64,000 nt of DNA from Capitulum mitella (Eukaryota; Arthropoda; Thecostraca; Pollicipedomorpha; Pollicipedidae): positions 22,074,378 through 22,138,377 of the forward strand of contig CP099848.1 of the NCBI GenBank assembly GCA_030062745.1, read 5' to 3'. How positions within the stretch are numbered: position 1 is the first letter of the stretch; every line of letters begins with the position of its first letter. The notes under the pieces are model-generated. The model ran no database searches. It was not told the DNA's origin and saw only the letters and a program-made list of their open reading frames with translations. The position numbers and the translations under genes were made by a program. Shown piece after piece: positions 44,630-54,958 of this stretch.

Positions 44630-46090
44630 CACCATCCTACACCTGCAGACTGCCCGTGGTGCGACGTGCAGATTAGTGGGTATGCTTCACCATTTGACGA
44701 TGTTGGGTACTGATGCAGTAGTCAACGCGATACCGGAAACACTACCAGAGCAAGCTGTCTTACTGCCAGCTGAGTCAATAAAACATAAGACTTGGAGGCC
44801 TATGGAGGAAGTGGTGTCAGGATACTCGGTAGGCGCCTTTATATGTTGCTGAAACTGAGATTTTGTTGCTTTGTAGAGATCTCCACAAGATCTTGGGCGT
44901 AACAGTGCAACATGACACCGCTGTTTGCCTAGCTGAGAGATGAAACTGCTGCCGGCCATCCTTGGCTTCGTGCACAAGGGCAAGCTGAAGTCGGACGTTG
45001 TCCGGACACAGACGAAGCTTCGGTCCCTACTTACCCTGTCCTATCCTATCCTCCGTTCGCGGTGAGAGAAGACGCGGCGAGGTACCTTCTGGAGCTGAAG
45101 GCACGGCCCGTCACAGAGCGGGACGAGGGTCATACTTCGCCTTGACTGTCGTCAGTCTTGGCCGCCCCGAAGAGGGTCGGCAAAATGAAGGCATGTCTCG
45201 ATCTACCTGAGGTAAACAAGAACGCGGTGACCCAGACATGCAATGGACGCTACGCCGCCTGCAGGGGGTTGCAGTCTTGTCGATGTTCGATATAAAGACG
45301 GCGTATCACCAACTCAGCTTGTACGAAAGCTCCAGGACCTCACATGGTTTCTTCACGAAGGTTAGTTGTGGAGGTTAAAGCGCCGCCCGTTTGGTCTCAT
45401 TCCACTCCCATAGTCGTTTCCGGAGATGATAGGGTGTGTGGTATCGGTATTTTGATGATGTCATGGTTTGAGGTAGATCCCAGGAGGAACGGGACCGACG
45501 TCTGAAGCAACTAGAGTGCGACAAAATGCAATGCAAATATAGATGAAAGCAACTCGAGCCCGGGAAAAGCAAGAAAGGAAAACATGACGCTGGACCGGTA
45601 TAACAAATGTGGGATTGGTGTATCCCCAATTGAGCCGAGTCTCGAGCTCACGCCCTCGCCCTGAGGCGTCTCCGTTTCAGGTGGAGGAGTGGCCTAAGAG
45701 ACCTGCAGCATTCGCGGCCCAAGAAGCTTTACTCAGCGCTGGGCATGTTGGGCTTCTGCTGAAAGTTCGCCAGAGGCTTCAGCCCTACGATGGAGCCTCT
45801 GCGACGCCAGCTGTGCTGGGGCGCGCCAGAATTCACCAGGACGCCGGAGATGTCTGCAGTTCTAGGGAACGTCGGAAAGGCCATTCTGAAATTCGATGTC
45901 CTTGCCATGTTCGACTCGATTCCAGGGACGTGTGTCACCGTAGATGCTAACGTCGCGAGCATCGGCCCAGTCCTCACCCAGATACACCTCGAGGACGAAC
46001 GCATAGCCTGTTTTGCCTCAAGTACATTCACCCCATCACAACGGCGCTGTCATGGATTGCAAAACGCCTCGAGTTGATGGATAAAGGCGA
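44630..46090 (+). pseudogene. Gypsy-C pol remnant (protease?, RT, RNase H)
   Basis: A decayed Ty3/gypsy pol. Near 44640-44690 a trace resembles the start of a retropepsin (CPWCDVQISGY) but the DTG is not intact. RT: PPFAVREDAARYLLELKARP (near 45052), MFDIKTAYHQLSL (near 45284, motif A with its Asp), an intact YFDDVMV box near 45443-45463 followed by a stop, then EERDRRLKQLE. Connection: near 45745-45800. RNase H: VTVDANVASIGPVLTQ (first Asp, near 45935) and ERIACFASSTFTPSQRR (near 45997). Many frameshifts and stops; no integrase or LTR found. Different from Gypsy-A and Gypsy-B by sequence. Confidence 0.82.
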
Positions 46091-46340
46091 CGACAAACAT
46101 CAATATTTTCGCTTAACGCTTTGTACCAAAGATGCTTTTGAAAGAGGATTTTGATGACGTCCATAACAAAACACAGCAGTGCACATTTCACGAGCGAAAA
46201 TATGGCTTTCATGGCAATGCATTCCGTCGTACATGATTAGCAGGTCTTTTCGTGAACGCCCATATCGTACCATCCGGCACCATAACATCTTTTTCGGGTT
46301 TCATTCAAACTCGGTGACAAAAATATGGTATGGAACAAAC

Positions 46341-46470
46341 GCAGCGCCACACAACCTGGTGTACCTTCTGCTTGATCATTTTTACACCTTGTGTCAAATT
46401 TTTGACCTTAGTTTAAGTAAGCTATCTGACCTAGGTCAGGCCAAATGGACATATGTCCAAAAAAGTTAAG
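46341..46470 (+). repeat. Dispersed repeat G, copy 2
   Basis: Partner of 20589-20720. It includes TGATCATTTTTACACCTT and the ACCTAGGTCAGG variant of the CCTAAATCAGG block. Confidence 0.6.
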
Positions 46471-46830
46471 CGCGGATTCAAGTGGATGTTCAGTCTACCT
46501 TTCTTTGCAGACAGCAGACAAAACACCGGAAGTTATGCGCCATGCAACATTTTGTTTCTTTTGTATGCGTCGATCTGAAAAGATCCGGATGTCATTTATG
46601 GCTTAATAGTTATACAGCGTATGTAAAAGAGACAGCGGTACATAACACAGTTCGGTGCTGCACTCACGCTGTGCCTCAGGTGTTTGTGAGACCACGAGCC
46701 GCCACCGCAGTTGACGTCATGTTTTTACACATTTGCTCCAAATGTAATTATGTTATTGAAAATGCAATTTAAAGTTGTTTATTTGTTACATCCTAACATT
46801 ATATTACGTCATCATTACCTTATATCATGA

Positions 46831-46898
46831 ATATATATATATATATATATACGAATTGGTGACCGGATATATATATATATTTCCCGTCCCCAATTCGT
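46831..46898. repeat. TA runs and palindrome at the 3' border of Gypsy-B
   Basis: TA run, then ACGAATTGGTGACCGGA, then another TA run, then TTTCCCGTCCCCAATTCGT. The two non-TA blocks are imperfect inverse copies, so the border is a palindrome with TA in the centre. The block belongs to the LTR end, so part of the LTR end has been copied inverted. Confidence 0.7.
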
Positions 46899-47206
46899 AA
46901 CAAGACCGCCTCATTCCGTACTGTATTTGACAATGCCCGGCCGTTCCGCGTAGGCTACACGTCAACGCGGTCATGCCCTGCGGCCGTGGGGTGACCCAGG
47001 CCGGGCCACCGCGGTGCGGCATCCAGCCAAGTATCGGCCGTGCCGAGCGTACGATTACGCCACATATTCGGCCGTTGTCAACACAACGTTCCCTTCTTAC
47101 GCGGGAGAAACGAACACATAATGCTCAGCTATTAAACAGACAGTGTTGTAAGTCAAACGCACTCAATACTCCACTGGCCGTCCAAGGCGCTGAGATTTCC
47201 TAACAA
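46881..47206 (-). repeat. Gypsy-B 3' LTR
   Basis: On the minus strand it starts TGTTGTTAGG just after the integrase coding end and runs about 326 bp. Large parts match the 5' LTR at 52342-52704: GACAAGACCGCCTCA-like, CTGTATTTGACAATGCCCG, GGGCCACCGCGGTG, AAGTATCGGCC, CCACATATTCGGCCGTTGT. The first ~110 bp of this LTR have no counterpart on the other side, where a TA run takes over. Confidence 0.75.
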
Positions 47207-47219
47207 CAGGCCCGCTCCC

Positions 47220-48375
47220 AGTGCGGTGAACAGCCGCATCACTCGAACTCGAGGGTGGTGTAACGTCAACGCCAGCAGGTTTCACAAAATCGTCTACATC
47301 ACACGACCTGTGCATCTTTACACAGGACTTCTTGCGTCAGAATATTTTTTCATCACCTCGCTGCACACAAACCTGAGTTCCCCAAATATCATTGACAATG
47401 TACGGTCCAGCAAAAAACGCTGCACTCCGCTTTGTGGACCTCCCAGGGACTTTAACAAGAACGCGACTGCCAACACTAAACTCCGCAAGCTTCGCGCCTC
47501 TGCAACGATCAGCGTGTGCGTTGGCTTTTGCCTTGTAGCGACTATCGTTGTCTCGCACCTGGTGCTGGTCGGTACGGCATTAGTACTCCCTGGCGACTTC
47601 TGGCATCTTGGTCCGGATGGTCCTGCCGAACAAGAGCTCAGCGGGACTGACAAATGACGTTCCTGATGGCGTGATGCGGTACGCCATCAGGAACGTCGTC
47701 AAAGCAGACTGCCAGTCTCTCCTCTCCAGCACAGCCGCCTGGACCGCCTTGAGGAGTCCGGTTTTGACGCTCCACTCCATCGTTTGCCTGGGGCCACAGC
47801 GGGGTCACAGTGTGATGGCGTATTCCTCGGACTTTGGAGTGCTTCTCGAACTTGTAGGACGTTAGATTTTATGCATTATCGGTCGTCACAGAAAAGGGAA
47901 CACCGTGACAAGGAAAAACTGTGTCCAAAAGTTACAGAATATTCTCCGTGGCCGTCGTCTCTAAAAGTTCTACCTCCATCCACCTCGAATACTTGTATTC
48001 AATGACACGCAGGTTGGTCTAGGGAAAAGTCCACATAGGTCCAGCTGCAGACCTTCCCATGGTCCGTTCGGCAGGTCGCCGGCAGTGATGCATTCGGTTA
48101 GGTTGCCTGGCGATACAACTTGTCATTATCTACCCGCCCTTCTTCGTCGGCGTCAATACCACACTGCTCTGCAGTCTCCGTTTTGCACCGCCGAAGCCCT
48201 GGTGGTCCTCATGAGCGAGGTCAAGAACCTGGCTACGCAGGTTGCCCGGAACAATCCTGCTTGTCCTTAATAGCAAACCGTCACAATCACACCTCGTGTC
48301 TCGTCTGCCTGTACCCTTCCGGGCAGTGCTGCCAATGATTGTTCGCCAGACAGCGGAGTACCGCCTGAAGCTCAC
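47220..48375 (-). pseudogene. Gypsy-B integrase remnant
   Basis: N-terminal zinc-type part near 48190-48240 (VLDLAHEDHQGFGGAKRRL, the histidines) but the Cys pair is lost. Core: LPNGPWEGLQLDLCGLFP (first Asp, near 48030), then a badly broken middle with stops. The Glu helix survives near 47775 (MEWSVKTGLLKAVQAAVLER), followed by TTFLMAYRITPSG and SPAELLFGRTIRTKMPE, a hallmark of this gypsy group. The C-terminal domain (VGSRVLVKVPG, GPYIVNDIWG) lies at 47370-47470 in another frame. Several frameshifts. Confidence 0.82.
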
Positions 48376-48499
48376 TGTCTCTGACAGTGGCGCTCCGGAT
48401 GTCCTCCTGCGTCAGAGTCGCAGGGACGGCGTGCACAGAGACGAATCGAGCAAACTCTTCCCCGCCGTCTCGTGACACCACGGGGCCAGCCGGCTCCTG

Positions 48500-48864
48500 C
48501 GTCAGTCGGCTGAGGCAGTCAGCAATATGTTGTCTGCCTGGAACATAGGTCACTTTAAATCTGTACGGCTGTAGGAGCAGTAGCCATCGCTCAATCCGTG
48601 CTGGCGACTTCGACTTTTGCGAGTAGATCACCTGCAGGGCTTGTGATAGGTGACAGGTTCAATATCACATATACACATATACAATACAGATAACGATAAA
48701 AAACGTTCGCATCCCCAAACGACCGCTAGAGCCTCACGCTCGGTCTGAGAATAACGACTCTCGACGTCCGTTAAACTTCTGCTGGCGAATTCGACAGTCC
48801 TGAAGGTACCGTTTCGACGCTGAAGCAAAACAGCTCCGAGCCCGACGGGGAACGCATCGACCAC
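48500..48864 (-). pseudogene. Gypsy-B RNase H
   Basis: Encodes MVDAFPVGLGAVLLQRRNGT (first Asp replaced context 'VDAF' near 48860, where VDAS is usual), VEFASRSLTDVESRYSQTER with the Glu of the second motif (EREALAVVWGCERF), and after a frameshift YRFKVTYVPGRQHIADCLSR (last Asp, near 48510-48560). Short insertion of about 50 bp near 48640-48680 (TATACACATATACAATACAG) interrupts the middle and replaces the expected third motif (TDHxxL). Confidence 0.82.
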
Positions 48865-48896
48865 CAGCCTTGTGTCGGCCGTTGGAGAGAAGTAGA

Positions 48897-49330
48897 CTAG
48901 TGTGCTGTGCTGTGCTGAGCGATCCGCCTTTTCAGCTCAAAGTACGCTCCAGGCTCTTGCTCATACCACCTCCAATTAGTCTTCGCTTTTGTTAGTCCTC
49001 GCAGTGGCGCTGAAACGCTTGACATATCAGAAACAAATCTGTCGACAAGGTAAGCAAACGCAGGAACGACAGCATCTCCGGCGTCAGAAGGGGTTCCCTG
49101 GCGTCGAATCCCGCTCCTCGTCCGTCGCGGAGGTATCGCGGCGGCTAAGTCGATACCCAATGAAAGTCAGCTCGGTGAGGCCGAAACGACACTGGCTGCT
49201 CTTGTGCCGGAGTCCAGCTTCCCGCAGGCGCTGCCGAAGGGCATCCAGTCGTCTGTTGTGCTCCTACAAGGGTGCCACCGAAGATGATGTCATCTGCAAT
49301 CGAGGGCTGCCAGGGCTGCCGCTCACGCTG
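48897..49330 (-). pseudogene. Gypsy-B RT second half, with the active-site Asp-Asp
   Basis: Just after the LTR the minus strand encodes SIADDIIFGGT (catalytic Asp pair, near 49285-49310), then CRFGLTELTFIGYRLS-type sequence in broken frames, and AYLVDRFVSDMSSVSAPLRG and LTKAKTNWRWYEQE (48940-49060), the thumb and connection. Frame changes occur near 49240 and 49160. Confidence 0.8.
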
Positions 49331-50052
49331 TGCAGCAGAGATTTTCTGCTTGGCGTGATAGTCTGACTATTGGCGACCTGGTTTGTGCCAAATTTTCCTC
49401 TTCTTCAGTACTTCTCTTTCCAAAAGCTCTTCTTGCCAGTTCTTCGTTTATTCGCCATACACACAGAGCTTCCACTTTCACCACTTATATTCTTGACGTC
49501 AAACACTGACCACTCACAGCACTGACACTCCACTAAGTCACGAGCGTCACGTGGTCCACCACATGTTGAGTCGGTAGATACACCGAGATAGATACATACT
49601 GAACGAAAACCGGCCGTGCTTATACACTGCCACGAACGGGAATATCCTGGAAAGACTAGGCTTCAGCCAATGAACGAGCGTGACAACGCACGGATTTCAA
49701 AGAACTGGCTGATATAAGGCGGATGCAAGAGCTCAGAAGTTCCCGCGAGTGTAAGCCATTTTAAGATTAGAAAAGGAGGTGTCGTTTAACATTACGGATA
49801 TGATTCACCTAGCGGCACTGCGGCACGACTGATGTACCTGAGGCGTTAATGCGTTCTCAGACGTCTTTGTCTGATTCCCTTCGGCGCCGACTCTGGGAAC
49901 TAGAGCTGAAGACATATGGTAGCATTAGACAATCTTCCAAACCCAAGGCTTTTGAACGGAAACCTCTACGATTTAGAAAAAATTAGCAAACATTGAAATT
50001 TGAAGTTTTTTTTATACGAAAGCCTTAAAGCAATGAGGTGAGCTTTCTTACA
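49331..50052 (-). mobile_element. Solo Gypsy-A-family LTR inside the Gypsy-B RT
   Basis: A 722-bp minus-oriented LTR (TGTAAGAAAG...TCTGCTGCA) with its poly(A) signal at 49447-49452 and clear alignment to 9175-9955. About 60 bp around the TATA region are deleted. The RT reading frame runs up to it (HQVIEGCQG) and resumes after it (QPSIADDI). Flanks read CAAGG and CAGCG on the minus strand, three of five matching, so the target duplication is decayed or the ends have been altered. Confidence 0.88.
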
Positions 50053-50530
50053 CCTTGGCAGCCCTCGATAACTTGATGAATGACGCGTTGGCAAATTTCT
50101 GGTGCACATGAGACCCCGAAAAATAGCCTCTTGTAGCGACAGAGACCCTTATGCGTGACAAACGTCGTGATCTCCCTGGAGTCCTCGTCGGGCGCTATCT
50201 GGTGAAACGCTTGAAACCAGTCCAATTTCGAAAAGACGACAGCATCGTTCATCTCATGAAGCAAGTCACTAATCGTAGGTATCAGATGCCTCTCGCGAAT
50301 GATCGCCCTATTTGCCCGCCGCATATCAACACACAATGTAATCTCGTTGTTCTGCTTAGGAATGCGTACAATCGGGGACACCTAATGGGTGGGCCCTGTC
50401 ACCCGTTCAATGACGTCCTGCTCGAGAAGCTCCTTCAACTTCGCCTCCACGGCCGCCTGAAGGGAGAGCGTGATTCTCCTCAGCTTCTGAGAGACTGGTC
50501 GCAAAATCTTGTCGATGGCTCGCTGCAACT
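50053..50530 (-). pseudogene. Gypsy-B RT first half
   Basis: Encodes AAVEAKLKELLEQDVIERVT in one frame (near 50395-50460), then SPIVRIPKQNNEITLCVDMR, FSKLDWFQAFHQIAPDEDSR (motif A with its Asp, near 50210-50240), ITTFVTHKGLCRYKRLFFGV and SCAPEICQRVIHQVIEG. These are the standard gypsy RT blocks in order; the only long frame break is near 50390. Confidence 0.88.
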
Positions 50531-50699
50531 GTAAGTCCTTGAGTTACGAGAGACCCTTGAGCAAATCAGGACGCCGCTCGCCACGACTCTTGTCCTCGGT
50601 AACGGTTCTCACCCTCGGCCCAACACATAGAAGATCAAGCTCCTCAGACGTATCCTTTCCGAGGAAAAAACACGTCGGAATCGGGAATGACGTAGAAGA

Positions 50700-51054
50700 T
50701 GGCGTCCGCGCCGCTACTGCCGCGCGACACACGAACTTCAAATTTACTGAGGACACGCATCGGCTCCCGAGAGGCAAAGAAATACAAGTTAATGCCACTT
50801 CTCGCAAGCTTGGTGCCCCCCCGAAGTTATTCTCGAAAGTCTCCACACCCACGACATTGCACGCAGCCCTCCGAATCTATCAAAACATCGCAGGTTTTGT
50901 CTCCGACTTGCACCGAGAATCTCCCATTAGGAGACTTAGAAGTCAAGCGGAACACATGATCTTCGGGCTCCATGGTTTCCACAACATTAGCATGTGAGCG
51001 TACACTTTCCGACTTCCGACACATCTTCTGAAGGCGGGGCATCGATTTCTGCAA
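50700..51054 (-). pseudogene. Gypsy-B protease remnant
   Basis: The minus strand encodes GRFSVQVGDKTCDVLIDSEG near 50870-50925. The motif VLIDSG of a gypsy retropepsin is recognisable with the Gly replaced by Glu. The remainder (50544-50852) is in a second frame. The mutation at the active-site triad would abolish cleavage of the Gag-Pol precursor. Confidence 0.7.
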
Positions 51055-51206
51055 ATGATTGACGGGGGCGAATCGAGGGCCCGATAATCTAACTTCCCCA
51101 CTAATGTGCGTTTTCCAACGATTTTAGCCCATTTTATTTTGACCAATGGAAATTGATAGTTTTTTGCTAGTATTTATCAGAAAAAAATTGCGCTTCACCC
51201 ATATAT

Positions 51207-51212
<6 letters not shown>

Positions 51213-51271
<59 letters not shown>
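51213..51271. repeat. (TA)n microsatellite between Gypsy-B gag and protease
   Basis: A 59-bp TA run within about 300 bp of non-coding DNA (51060-51455) which also has three GGTGGGC(C/T) repeats near 51408-51458. The spacer has no counterpart in a canonical gypsy element, so it may be an insertion. Confidence 0.9.
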
Positions 51272-51274
<3 letters not shown>

Positions 51275-51454
51275 TCATATACAAGATAGAAAAATAGATA
51301 AATTGCTTTAGACTTTATTCGGTACTTTCTGCCAATCTCTTACCTGTTGCGGCCGTTCTTTTCGCTCTTATTACTCATTTCCTATTAAAACCGCCAGAAA
51401 ACACTGGGTGGGCCCAAACCAACAATGGGTGGGCCCAAATCAACATTAGGTGGG

Positions 51455-52245
51455 CTAGGACCATCTCAAAGAATACAAATCGACCCCGCCTGTTTGAATG
51501 TGACCCACTTTTCTACCGCTGTAACACTTCTTCCCTACAGTATAGCAATTGTCCGATGCATGGCTGTTCCTCCCGCAGGGAAAACATTTCCCGCCTCTCA
51601 CCTTCATTTCCATCCGCTGGTTTGGTCCTCTGGCGGACGGCTGGCAAGCTCTTCCGCCGACCTGCGTGGTTAACAGCTTGAGCGTGGAGGATACCGCAGT
51701 CGTGTGCACCTCCACTTTCAATGACGTCCACCGCTCTTCGACCTTCTCAGCGGATCTGGCGATAGCAATAGCAGTTGCAAGGGTGAGACGGGGCTCACGC
51801 AGCAGAGCGCAGCGTAACTTATGACTGAAACACTTGTCGACGAGCTGGTCACGAATCATATCCTCCTGGGGGGCATCGTACTCACACGTCCTGCGCAGCT
51901 TCCGGAGTCTGGCCACAAACGTATCGTCTCCTTCACCAGGTCTCTGAGGCTCTCTGCGAAACACATGCCGTTCAAAAATGACATTTTCCTCGGCAGGAGC
52001 TGGCCGTCCAAAACGTCTATGGCAGCTTGCAGGGACTCTACCTTCACATTCGGGTCCAACCCAGCATGAAACAGTTCCTGCAACTCTGAACCGCCGGTAT
52101 GCATTAGTGCAATCTTTCGAGCCTCATCGGTGACGTTTAAGGCCAACAAATAGTATTCGAATGCCCTCTTCTATGGTTCCCATTTGCTTCCGTCCGCACA
52201 ATGAAATGGACCAATTGGCGGAAATTGTGCCGTGATCCATTGCAC
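51455..52245 (-). pseudogene. Gypsy-B gag remnant with zinc knuckle
   Basis: Two overlapping frames. The first (52149-51856) has the capsid-like LMHTGGSELQELFHAGLDPN. The second (51964-51455) begins FRREPQRPGEGDDTFVARLR, then CEYDAPQEDMIRDQLVDKCF and LRCALLREPRLTLATAIAIA, the usual gypsy Gag C-terminal capsid. A complete zinc knuckle CFPCGRNSHASDNC (CX2CX4HX4C) is followed by a second with its middle Cys changed to Ser (CYSGRKVGHI). N-terminal traces extend to about 52245 (FPPIGPFHCADGSKW). Gag would bind and package the element RNA. Confidence 0.82.
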
Positions 52246-52341
52246 AGAGGTTTTCGTTTACCGAGCGTGAAGAAGGCAAACGGAGTCACCCACTTCGTCG
52301 CCAATGTCACGTCAGCGCTGACGCGTTTCGTCGGCCATCGT

Positions 52342-52701
52342 TCCGGTCCCCAGCTCGTGACAAGACCGCCTCAGTCCGTGCTGTATTTGACAATGCCCGA
52401 CCGCTCCGTCACGTCACTACAGGTCAGCCCGGTCATGCCCTTCGGCCGTGACACAGGCCGACAGACGGACACAGGTGATACAGGCTGGGCCACCGCGGTG
52501 TGGCGTCTAGTCAAGTATCGGCCATGCCGGGCGCACGGTGCGCCACATATTCGGTGGTTATTGTGTTGTTTAACGACGCTGTCGACTGCCAGGAGGCATT
52601 TGGTGTCGCAGCCTCTCACGCCGGTTTTCGCGAGGCACGGCGAAATGTCGCCATTACCCGGACTCGAACCGGGATGCGCCACATATTCGGCCGTTGTGAA
52701 C

Positions 52702-52704
<3 letters not shown>
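52342..52704 (-). repeat. Gypsy-B 5' LTR, interrupted by a SINE and ending in TA
   Basis: Matches the 3' LTR over GACAAGACCGCCTCA, CTGTATTTGACAATGCCCG, CCACCGCGGTG and the CCACATATTCGG block. Its first part is missing and replaced by a TA run (52705-52741). It contains an insertion of 120 bp flanked by 16-bp duplications. A 23-bp expansion (ACACAGGCCGACAGACGGAC) near 52450 is absent from the 3' LTR. Confidence 0.75.
52555..52674 (-). mobile_element. tRNA-derived SINE, 5'-truncated, 16-bp TSD
   Basis: On the minus strand the 120-bp insert starts TCCCGGTTCGAGTCCGGGTA: a full T-stem and loop with a perfect B-box GGTTCGAGTCC, then an acceptor-like TAATGGCGA, a tRNA-unrelated body and the tail GTTAAACAACACAATAACCA. 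The 16-bp repeats TGCGCCACATATTCGG at 52539-52554 and 52675-52690 are the target-site duplication, and the uninterrupted site exists once in the other LTR (near 47057-47071). The A-box half is lost, so it is 5'-truncated and cannot be transcribed by Pol III from its own promoter. It needs a LINE partner for mobility. Confidence 0.85.

Positions 52705-52741
<37 letters not shown>
52705..52741. repeat. (TA)n microsatellite at the 5' border of Gypsy-B
   Basis: TA run replacing the expected start of the 5' LTR. Confidence 0.9.
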
Positions 52742-52747
<6 letters not shown>

Positions 52748-53748
52748 CAACTTCATTGTGATATTACATTAGGTTCATTATTTCGTTGTTATAACATTTT
52801 TAAATTTACTCTTTATTTTGTTTCATTTCACTTATTACATATGAAATTAATGTCGTATCTAAATATCGATTTGTTTTCATCTTGAAATTATTTCAGTTAA
52901 ACATAACGTATTGCTATGCCTTTTGGATCACTCTTGGTCCGACCGATTCACGGATTCCACAGCGTTCCACGGATTGAAAGAGTTCGCAAAAATACTCCTG
53001 AGGGCAAATCTAACTTAAATGTACATTATTACATAAATGCATACACATACAGTAGTCCCGGATCATGGACGTGCAGCTTAGATTCGACATCTGAATATAT
53101 TTGCTTTGATGTACGTATGTATGTTATGCTGTGTATGATCATACAACTGGTACTGTGCAACACATAAGGTCATTTCATTTGACGATATGCTTATCGCAAC
53201 TAACGTTACGCCACCCCTACGACGCAGACAGGGCACCCGCAGACTAGCGGCACTCCGAACTATGCAACGTCAAAACCGAAAACGAAACGACCTCAAGCAC
53301 GATGAGGGCGAGTGAACAATGTGTGCTCCAAGTTTTCCGTAGTATTTACTAAAAGAAGGCTAGAAATGTACCACATTCAGATATTTCGACTACGGCTGGA
53401 ATATACACATAGTTGGCAGCGCTCAGCTGGCGGCATCCATGGTGTGGCTGTGGCGGTTGATTAAAAAAATATTGCTAAGTGCTTCCAAGCATGCCCTCCT
53501 CGTTACTTACTGGAGGAAAATTCGGACTCATAATCGTCAGGTTGTGGATTCACATCGCGACGCCGCGAGCTCTCGATCGGTGACATGTGCGGTGTGAATT
53601 GGACACCGGACGCTTAAGCCCAAGTGTCTGTGCGCCCTAACCTAAACCAACCAGCCCACCGACCAGCTTCCAAGCGTTTGGAGATCGCGGAGATCGGTCA
53701 TAAAGCACCTGAAGTTCGATATCAGACGGTTGTAAAACTGCGTCGTTT
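52742..53748. other. No gene recognised
   Basis: AT-rich to about 53170, then mixed. Contains a short CCTAACCTAAACCAACC motif at 53635-53651. Confidence 0.4.
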
Positions 53749-54958
53749 TTAACCCTTTTCCCGGAGGGCTAGCGGTATGGCCGATTCCCGGCAGCGGGCG
53801 GATTCGGCCTCCCTGGGATCACGAGAACTACTCGTCCGATTCCATCGCAACAAACGGCAGTTGATTTGCCATGACGTACAATACGTTTTTATATATAAGA
53901 AGTTTTCAGAATCTTCAAAAGGGTGGATAAAGGGGGGGGGACAAAAAGTCAAAATTCAAGATAGTTTTGGACTTCTTATAACTCCGTTGTTTATGAACCG
54001 TTTTGATGAAATTGGCATGAATTGAGAGATCATGGATAGGACTTCTACCATTGGTCCATACACTTGAAATTTTGGGAGAATTCATAGGCGTTCACAGGAT
54101 TTCAAAAACAGCAGGATAAGTTTCTCAACAGCTGAATGAAAAAATAGGGCAAAAACACTTTTTTAGCTTCTGCTAGTCATGTTATGCTAAAGAAATACAA
54201 ATCATATTACAGCGTTTACATAATGTTAGCATAGGCGGTGCCAGGGACATGAAAAAAGGGGAACTGTCATGGCCACATGTTCTTCAGATCAGCTCTTGAC
54301 CTTTGACCTTAAATGACCTCCAGTGTCCTTGGAGTCACTTGAAATGATCTCGGATGCATTTAATATTACCTGCAAACGTTTTCAGTCACTTGAATTCACT
54401 TTATTTCAAAAACTCCATTTTACGACCATTGTGATATAGGGTACGCGCACTGACGTTTTAGGTCATAGCTCCGTGACCCGACCTGAAATCAAGCTGAAAC
54501 TTGATACATAAGTAGAGGGCACTTTCCTATGTCATATGCGTTCCGGGTTTGCTGTTTGAAAAATAGCGCGAAAATTATTATTATAAAACCAAATTTTTAC
54601 ATTTGACCTCGACCTGAGCTTGTAAAATGACCTCAGACAAACAAAATTGTATTTTTATGTCGCCCAACTGCTTAGCTATACATCCATATAAAATATTAAG
54701 TTCTATCTTAAAAGCGCTAGTTTTGGCAGTCATTTTTCTTTTATCCTCAACAGGGCCAAAAATGGCCTGAGATACCTCCCAAAAAGGTTGCCTGGCTCCG
54801 CCCCTTGGCAAAACAGAATTCCAAAATTTTGTCAAAGTAGGTAGAAGGAATACCTAGGAAAGTGGCCAAGTTCCATAAAAACTGCGGCAAAAAACCTGGA
54901 ATCGGCAAGCAAAAACCTGAAGGGGCGGATTCATCCCCTCTGCCAGGAACAGGGTTAA
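53749..54958 (+). mobile_element. Family-A TTAA element, copy 4
   Basis: 1210 bp, TTAA-CCCTTTTCCCGG left and CCAGGAACAGGG-TTAA right. All internal blocks are present. An exact TGACCTTTGACCT (DR1) lies near 54297-54309. No coding capacity. Confidence 0.88.

Larger units (their letters stand above)
46881..52704 (-). mobile_element. Gypsy-B LTR retrotransposon, near full length, with two nested insertions
   Basis: Minus strand, high to low coordinate: 5' LTR (52342-52704, incomplete), gag (52245-51455), protease (51054-50700), RT first half (50530-50053), [solo LTR 49331-50052], RT second half (49330-48900), RNase H (48864-48500), integrase (48375-47220), 3' LTR (47206-46881). This is the canonical Ty3/gypsy order with both ends recognisable. 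TA runs lie at both outer borders (46831-46880 and 52705-52741) and between gag and protease (51213-51271). Confidence 0.88.

Noticed and set aside
49331..50052. The LTR as the 5' or 3' LTR of Gypsy-B
   Set aside because: It interrupts the RT frame in reverse context and matches the Gypsy-A LTR; the real Gypsy-B LTRs lie at 46881-47206 and 52342-52704.
52640..52674. A tRNA gene
   Set aside because: Only the T-arm and an acceptor-like end are present; no D-arm, anticodon arm or A-box. The flanking 16-bp duplication shows that it is a truncated SINE.
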